DNA of 9,800 nucleotides. Source: Pseudomonadota bacterium. GTDB lineage: Bacteria; BMS3Abin14. Where the stretch lies: the NCBI GenBank assembly GCA_030636965.1, contig DAOVVW010000014.1:1-9800 (forward strand), read 5' to 3'. The translations under genes and the position numbers were made by a program. The notes below the pieces were generated by a model. It was not told where the DNA came from, did no database searches, and was given only the letters and a program-made list of their open reading frames with translations. Shown in pieces: positions 6,468-9,800 of this stretch; within the stretch, counting starts at the first letter, position 1; each line of letters begins with the position of its first letter.

Positions 6468-7007
6468 ATGTCCAGAATAGGAAAACAGCCTGTACAGATC
6501 CCCAAAGGCGTCGAGGTGAAGTTCGAAGGCAGGAATTTTACCGCAAAGGGCCCGAAGGGGACCCTGACAAAGATACTTCCCTTTGGTGTGGAAGTGAAGC
6601 TGGACCAGGACGCCATCACGGTTCTGCCTCCTACCCGTCCCAAGGAGACGACTGCGATGCAGGGGCTTACCAGGTCACTGATAAACAATATAGTTGCAGG
6701 TGTTTTTGAGGGGTTTGAGAAACAGCTTGATATGGAGGGAGTAGGATACCGGGCCTTCCTGAGGGGTTCGTCCCTGGAACTGCACGTTGGATTCTCAAAA
6801 CCGTTTGATTTCAAGGTGCCGGAGGGCATCTCCGCGGAAGTGGACGGCAACAACAGGATAACCATAAGTGGAGTTGATAAAGAGAAGGTTGGTCAGATAG
6901 CGGCTGATCTCAGGGCCATCCGCCCCCCAGAGCCTTACAAGGGCAAAGGCATCAGGTACGTAGGTGAGTATGTCAGGCGTAAGGCGGGCAAGGCGGCTAT
7001 CAAGTAA
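6468..7007 (+). CDS. rplF: 50S ribosomal protein L6
   Basis: L6 lies near the factor-binding site of the 50S subunit and contacts 23S rRNA domain VI and the sarcin-ricin loop area. The product is 179 residues and shows the two-repeat L6 architecture: an N-terminal half with SRIGKQPVQIPKGVEV and KGPKGTL, and a C-terminal half with GVGYRA, LELHVGFSKPFDFKVPEGI and ISGVDKEKVGQIAADLRAIR. The C-terminal signature PEPYKGKGIRYVGE precedes a basic tail. The ATG at 6468 is supported by GGAG at 6456-6459. Length, start and stop are normal. Confidence 0.98.
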   Translation: MSRIGKQPVQIPKGVEVKFEGRNFTAKGPKGTLTKILPFGVEVKLDQDAITVLPPTRPKETTAMQGLTRSLINNIVAGVFEGFEKQLDMEGVGYRAFLRGSSLELHVGFSKPFDFKVPEGISAEVDGNNRITISGVDKEKVGQIAADLRAIRPPEPYKGKGIRYVGEYVRRKAGKAAIK

Positions 7008-7017
7008 ATCTCTGTTC

Positions 7018-7023
7018 GGAGGA
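7018..7023 (+). promoter_or_regulatory. Ribosome binding site for the GTG start of rplR
   Basis: GGAGGA lies eight bases before the GTG at 7032. No ATG is available between this site and the conserved L18 sequence, so it fixes the non-ATG start. Confidence 0.8.
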
Positions 7024-7031
7024 TTTCGCAG

Positions 7032-7400
7032 GTGGGAAAAACTGACAAGAAAGTGGTCGCTCGCAGCAGGAGACGACGGAAGATAAGGGGCAGGATCCGC
7101 GGCACAACAGAAAGACCCAGGCTGTCCGTCTTCAGGAGCGCCCGGCACATCTACGCACAGATAATAAACGATGATCTGGGTACCGTGCTGGCAAGCGCTT
7201 CCACAATGGATGGTGAGCTGAAAGGGACATTGAAGTATAGCGGTAACGTTGAGGCAGCAAAGCAGGTGGGAAGCCTTTTGGCCAAAAGGGCTGTAACCAA
7301 CCAGATAAAGACCGTTTCCTTCGACCGCGGTGGATATCGTTACCATGGAAGGGTCAAGGCCCTGGGCGACGCGGCCAGAGAGGGCGGCCTGAATTTCTGA
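7032..7400 (+). CDS. rplR: 50S ribosomal protein L18
   Basis: L18 binds 5S rRNA together with L5 and brings it into the central protuberance. The 122-residue product has the basic, Arg-rich N-terminus expected ([20 protein letters not shown]), then [17 protein letters not shown], and a C-terminal part with [20 protein letters not shown] ending in REGGLNF. The start is GTG at 7032. Because L18 works with L5, its normal state beside an interrupted rplE is worth noting: the 5S-binding partner shows no damage. Confidence 0.98.
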   Translation: MGKTDKKVVARSRRRRKIRGRIRGTTERPRLSVFRSARHIYAQIINDDLGTVLASASTMDGELKGTLKYSGNVEAAKQVGSLLAKRAVTNQIKTVSFDRGGYRYHGRVKALGDAAREGGLNF

Positions 7401-7431
7401 TGAAAATATCGGGCACGATAAGGGTGTGATG

Positions 7432-7959
7432 ATGAAGAAGCGTTTAAAGCAGGCTCTCAGAGACGTGAAAATTGATGATACTGAACTTGTTGACGACGTC
7501 GTTTTCATAAACCGTGTCGCCAAGGTGGTTAAAGGCGGAAGGCGCTTCAGGTTCAGCGCCCTGGTGGTAGTAGGCGACGGCAAGGGAATTGTGGGCGTCG
7601 GTTCAGGCAAGGCCAATGAGGTTCCTGAAGCCATCCGCAAGGGCATTGAGGACGGCAAGAAGAATCTTCACAGTATCCCGCTTGCGGGGACAACTATTCA
7701 CCACCAGGTCATGGGCCGGTGGGGCGCTGCCCGGGTTATGATGAAGCCGGCTTCTCCTGGTACAGGGGTTATAGCGGGCGGGCCTGTAAGGGCACTGATG
7801 AAATCCCTCGGCGTGAAAGACATTCTCACCAAATGTATTGGCACAAATAATCCCAATAACGTCCTCATGGCTACAATGCAGGGCCTTCTGTCCCTGAGAA
7901 GCCCGGAGGAGGTAGCCCTCATCCGTGGTAAGAAAGTAAGCGATATACTCGGCGATTGA
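7432..7959 (+). CDS. rpsE: 30S ribosomal protein S5
   Basis: S5 lies at the mRNA entry side of the 30S subunit and affects decoding fidelity and helicase function. The N-terminal S5 double-stranded-RNA-binding domain shows [20 protein letters not shown] and [20 protein letters not shown]. The C-terminal domain shows [20 protein letters not shown] and TNNPNNV. Three possible starts stand in a row: GTG 7426, ATG 7429 and ATG 7432. AAGGG at 7420-7424 fits ATG 7432 best (seven bases), giving 175 residues. The other two would add one or two residues. Its neighbours rplR and rpmD are in the standard spc order. Confidence 0.97.
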   Translation: MKKRLKQALRDVKIDDTELVDDVVFINRVAKVVKGGRRFRFSALVVVGDGKGIVGVGSGKANEVPEAIRKGIEDGKKNLHSIPLAGTTIHHQVMGRWGAARVMMKPASPGTGVIAGGPVRALMKSLGVKDILTKCIGTNNPNNVLMATMQGLLSLRSPEEVALIRGKKVSDILGD

Positions 7960-7975
7960 GGATTGGAGTCAGAAG

Positions 7976-8164
7976 ATGGGCAAAATACAGGTAACCCTTG
8001 TTAAAAGCACGATCGGCAAACCCGAAAACCAGAGAAGGGTCGTTCAGAGTCTGGGACTCAGAAGATTGCACCATACCGTGGAGCACGATGATAATCCCAG
8101 AATCAGGGGTATGGTCAACAAGGTCTCCCATCTTCTCAAGACTGAGTTCCTGGAGGAAAAATAA
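7976..8164 (+). CDS. rpmD: 50S ribosomal protein L30
   Basis: L30 is a small 50S protein of the ferredoxin-like fold, absent from some bacterial groups. The product is 62 residues, normal for the bacterial form. The opening KIQVTLVKSTIGKPENQRRV, then SLGLRRLHHTVEHDDNPRIRG and GMVNKVSHLLK, identify it. The ATG at 7976 follows GGAG (7965-7968) by seven bases. The TAA stop shares its last base with the rplO ATG (TAATG), so the two genes are probably coupled in translation. Confidence 0.97.
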   Translation: MGKIQVTLVKSTIGKPENQRRVVQSLGLRRLHHTVEHDDNPRIRGMVNKVSHLLKTEFLEEK

Positions 8165-8604
8165 TGCTGCATCGATTAAAGCCCGCCGCTGGAGCCACAA
8201 AGAAGCGGCGCCGTGTGGGAAGAGGACAGGGCTCCGGTATCGGGGGGACGTGCGGACGAGGACACAACGGGCAGCTGTCCCGTTCAGGTGGCGGTGTAAA
8301 GGCGGGTTTCGAGGGTGGTCAGATGCCTCTTCAAAGAAGGCTCCCGAAACGCGGATTCACCAATATATTCAGGACCGAGTACTGCGTCGTTAACCTCAAG
8401 GACCTCTCCCGTTTCACCGATGTTGGCGTGGTCGATCCTGATCTTCTGGTGAAGGTCAGGCTTGCAAAGAAAGGCCAGCCCGTGAAGGTTCTGGGAATGG
8501 GAGAGCTCGAAAAGCCTCTCACGCTCAGGGTTCACAAAATAAGTTCTTCGGCTGCAAAGAAGGTAGAGAAGGCCGGAGGCAAAGTGGAGCTCCTGGAAGG
8601 ATAG
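8164..8604 (+). CDS. rplO: 50S ribosomal protein L15
   Basis: L15 is a 50S assembly protein with a long, Gly- and Arg-rich extension that threads through 23S rRNA. The 146-residue product has this extension at about residues 10-60 (KKRRRVGRGQGSGIGGTCGR, then GFEGGQMPLQRRLPKRGF). The globular C-terminal domain ends with VHKISSSAAKKVEKAGGKVE. The ATG at 8164 overlaps the rpmD stop by one base and has GGAGG at 8152-8156, seven bases upstream. It has a normal length. secY begins four bases after its TAG, the usual order for the end of the spc operon. Confidence 0.98.
   Translation: MLHRLKPAAGATKKRRRVGRGQGSGIGGTCGRGHNGQLSRSGGGVKAGFEGGQMPLQRRLPKRGFTNIFRTEYCVVNLKDLSRFTDVGVVDPDLLVKVRLAKKGQPVKVLGMGELEKPLTLRVHKISSSAAKKVEKAGGKVELLEG
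8595..8600 (+). promoter_or_regulatory. Ribosome binding site for the TTG start of secY
   Basis: GGAAGG inside the last codons of rplO lies eight bases before the TTG at 8609. Starting there gives FGGLSNIFKIPELKHRI, the usual SecY N-terminus. An ATG within reach is lacking. Confidence 0.75.
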
Positions 8605-8608
8605 GAAT

Positions 8609-9800
8609 TTGTTCGGCGGCCTTTCCAACATTTTCAAGATCCCGGAACTCAAGCACCGTATTTTAGTAACCTTGGGGCTGCTGGCGGTCTACCGAATCGG
8701 GGCGCACATACCTACTCCCGGTATAGACGGCGTTGCCCTGGCGGAGTTTTTCCGGCAGGCGCAGGGAACTCTACTGGGGTTCTTCGACATGTTTGCAGGG
8801 GGCGCTCTCCTGAAGATGACCATATTCGCCCTCGGGATAATGCCCTACATCAGCGCCAGCATCATCATACAGCTTCTGACAGTTGTCATCCCCCATCTGG
8901 AGAGACTGTCGAAGGAGGGTGAAGCCGGACGCAGGAAGATCATCAGGTATACAAGGTACGGCACCGTATTCCTGGCTGCTTTTCAGAGCTTTGGGATATC
9001 CATAGGTCTTGAGCAGATGACCAGTCCTGGTGGAGCAGCCATTGTTCCAATGGGCGGATGGGGCTTCAGGATGATGACGGTTATCAGCCTGACGGCTGGT
9101 ACGGCATTCATCATGTGGCTGGGAGAGCAGATAACTGAACGAGGTATCGGGAACGGGATCTCCCTCATAATATTTGCGGGGATCGTTGCCCGGATGCCAA
9201 TGGCCACAGGAAAGACGTTCACACTTCTCAAGACAGGTGAGATCTCCGCCTTCCTGATGGTTTTTGTGATCATCCTCATGGTGGCTTCGGTAGCGTTCAT
9301 CATCTTTATGGAGAGGGGGCAGCGGAAGATACCGGTACAGTACGCAAAAAGGGTCGTAGGCCGGAAAATGTACGGGGGGCAGAGCACCCATCTTCCCCTC
9401 AAAGTAAACACATCGGGAGTTATCCCCCCCATTTTCGCCTCTTCTATACTGATGTTTCCGGCTACGATTGCGGGTTTTATCAAGAACCCTATCATGGAGG
9501 CCATAGCAAATACTTTCGCGCCGGGAAGGGCGCTTTATACAGTGCTTTACGTGGGGCTGATCATCTTCTTCTGCTACTTTTACACCGCGATCCAGTTCAA
9601 CCCCATCGATGTGGCGGACAACCTTAAGAAATACGGAGGGTTTATCCCCGGTATTCGTCCGGGCAGGAGGACTTCAGAATATATTGACAGGGTCCTTTCA
9701 AGGATCACCTTCGGGGGAGCCATCTACCTCTCCATGGTATGCGTCATGCCGGAGATCCTCTACCGGATCTTTAACGTTCCCTTTTATTTCGGGGGGACCG
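8609..9800 (+). CDS. secY: Preprotein translocase subunit SecY, 3' end missing
   Basis: SecY is the protein-conducting channel of the Sec translocon in the inner membrane and works with SecE, SecG and SecA. From the TTG at 8609 an open frame runs to the window end, giving 397 codons. SecY is usually about 430-440 residues, so some 40 are cut off. Hydrophobic helices are spread along the chain, for example KHRILVTLGLLAVYRIGAHI near the start and FALGIMPYISASIIIQLLTV. The cytoplasmic loop with ERGQRKIPVQYAKR (about 235-248) is conserved. PGIRPG holds Arg350, equivalent to the functionally important Arg357 of E. coli. STHLPLKVN is also typical. No frameshift or stop is seen in the visible part. 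Confidence 0.97.
   Translation, partial: MFGGLSNIFKIPELKHRILVTLGLLAVYRIGAHIPTPGIDGVALAEFFRQAQGTLLGFFDMFAGGALLKMTIFALGIMPYISASIIIQLLTVVIPHLERLSKEGEAGRRKIIRYTRYGTVFLAAFQSFGISIGLEQMTSPGGAAIVPMGGWGFRMMTVISLTAGTAFIMWLGEQITERGIGNGISLIIFAGIVARMPMATGKTFTLLKTGEISAFLMVFVIILMVASVAFIIFMERGQRKIPVQYAKRVVGRKMYGGQSTHLPLKVNTSGVIPPIFASSILMFPATIAGFIKNPIMEAIANTFAPGRALYTVLYVGLIIFFCYFYTAIQFNPIDVADNLKKYGGFIPGIRPGRRTSEYIDRVLSRITFGGAIYLSMVCVMPEILYRIFNVPFYFGGT

Noticed and set aside
6795..7658. A 287-codon open frame on the - strand across rplF, rplR and rpsE
   Set aside because: It is antisense to three clear ribosomal protein genes, has no recognisable domain and has low-complexity composition typical of a shadow frame.
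7998..8393. A 131-codon + strand frame across rpmD and rplO
   Set aside because: It is the alternative frame of two well-identified genes and has an Arg/Ser-rich composition without family resemblance.
8771..9504. Two overlapping - strand open frames inside secY
   Set aside because: Both are antisense to an uninterrupted SecY frame with clear family motifs, and neither resembles a known protein.
1..9800. A mobile element, CRISPR array, tRNA or new accessory system
   Set aside because: Genes fill the window almost end to end in the standard ribosomal order. I see no terminal inverted repeats, spaced repeats, tRNA-like segments or foreign genes.

Overview
The window is a bacterial str-S10-spc ribosomal protein cluster with every gene on the + strand. 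It opens with the last 46 codons of tuf (EF-Tu) and closes inside secY, of which 397 codons are present. The order is tuf', rpsJ, rplD, rplW, rplB, rpsS, rplV, rpsC, rplP, rpmC, rpsQ, rplN, rplX, rplE, rpsZ (zinc-type rpsN), rpsH, rplF, rplR, rpsE, rpmD, rplO, secY'. The products are 20 ribosomal proteins of both subunits, plus the elongation factor upstream and the main channel of the Sec translocon downstream. They join translation to membrane insertion of nascent proteins.

The gene content, the Shine-Dalgarno sequences before nearly every gene, and the GTG/TTG starts show a bacterium. S14 is the short four-cysteine zinc form and L24 carries a C-terminal four-cysteine ribbon, which argues against an enteric-type gammaproteobacterium. 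A deltaproteobacterial (Desulfobacterota-like) source fits the protein sequences as I know them, but this is only an impression and I cannot name a genus. Arg AGG/AGA and Ile ATA codons are common even in these highly expressed genes.

Layout: 1-141 end of tuf; 142-194 a short leader; 195-3573 the S10-type genes (rpsJ to rpsC); 3628-4519 rplP-rpmC-rpsQ, tightly coupled; 4546-8604 the spc-type genes (rplN to rplO); 8609-9800 secY. The longest gaps between genes are 60, 54 and 53 bases. No terminator or convincing internal promoter is visible, so the whole stretch reads as one transcription unit or a part of one.

Two things break the expected pattern. First, rplC (ribosomal protein L3), which normally sits between rpsJ and rplD, is absent: only 11 bases separate the two genes, both of which look intact. 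Second, rplE (L5) has an in-frame TAG at codon 140, where the family normally has Glu, and the remaining 39 C-terminal codons continue in frame to the normal end. Both proteins are core 50S components, so each anomaly is either a real and surprising biological change or an assembly or consensus error. I see no new mobile, defence or regulatory system here; apart from these two points the region is ordinary.
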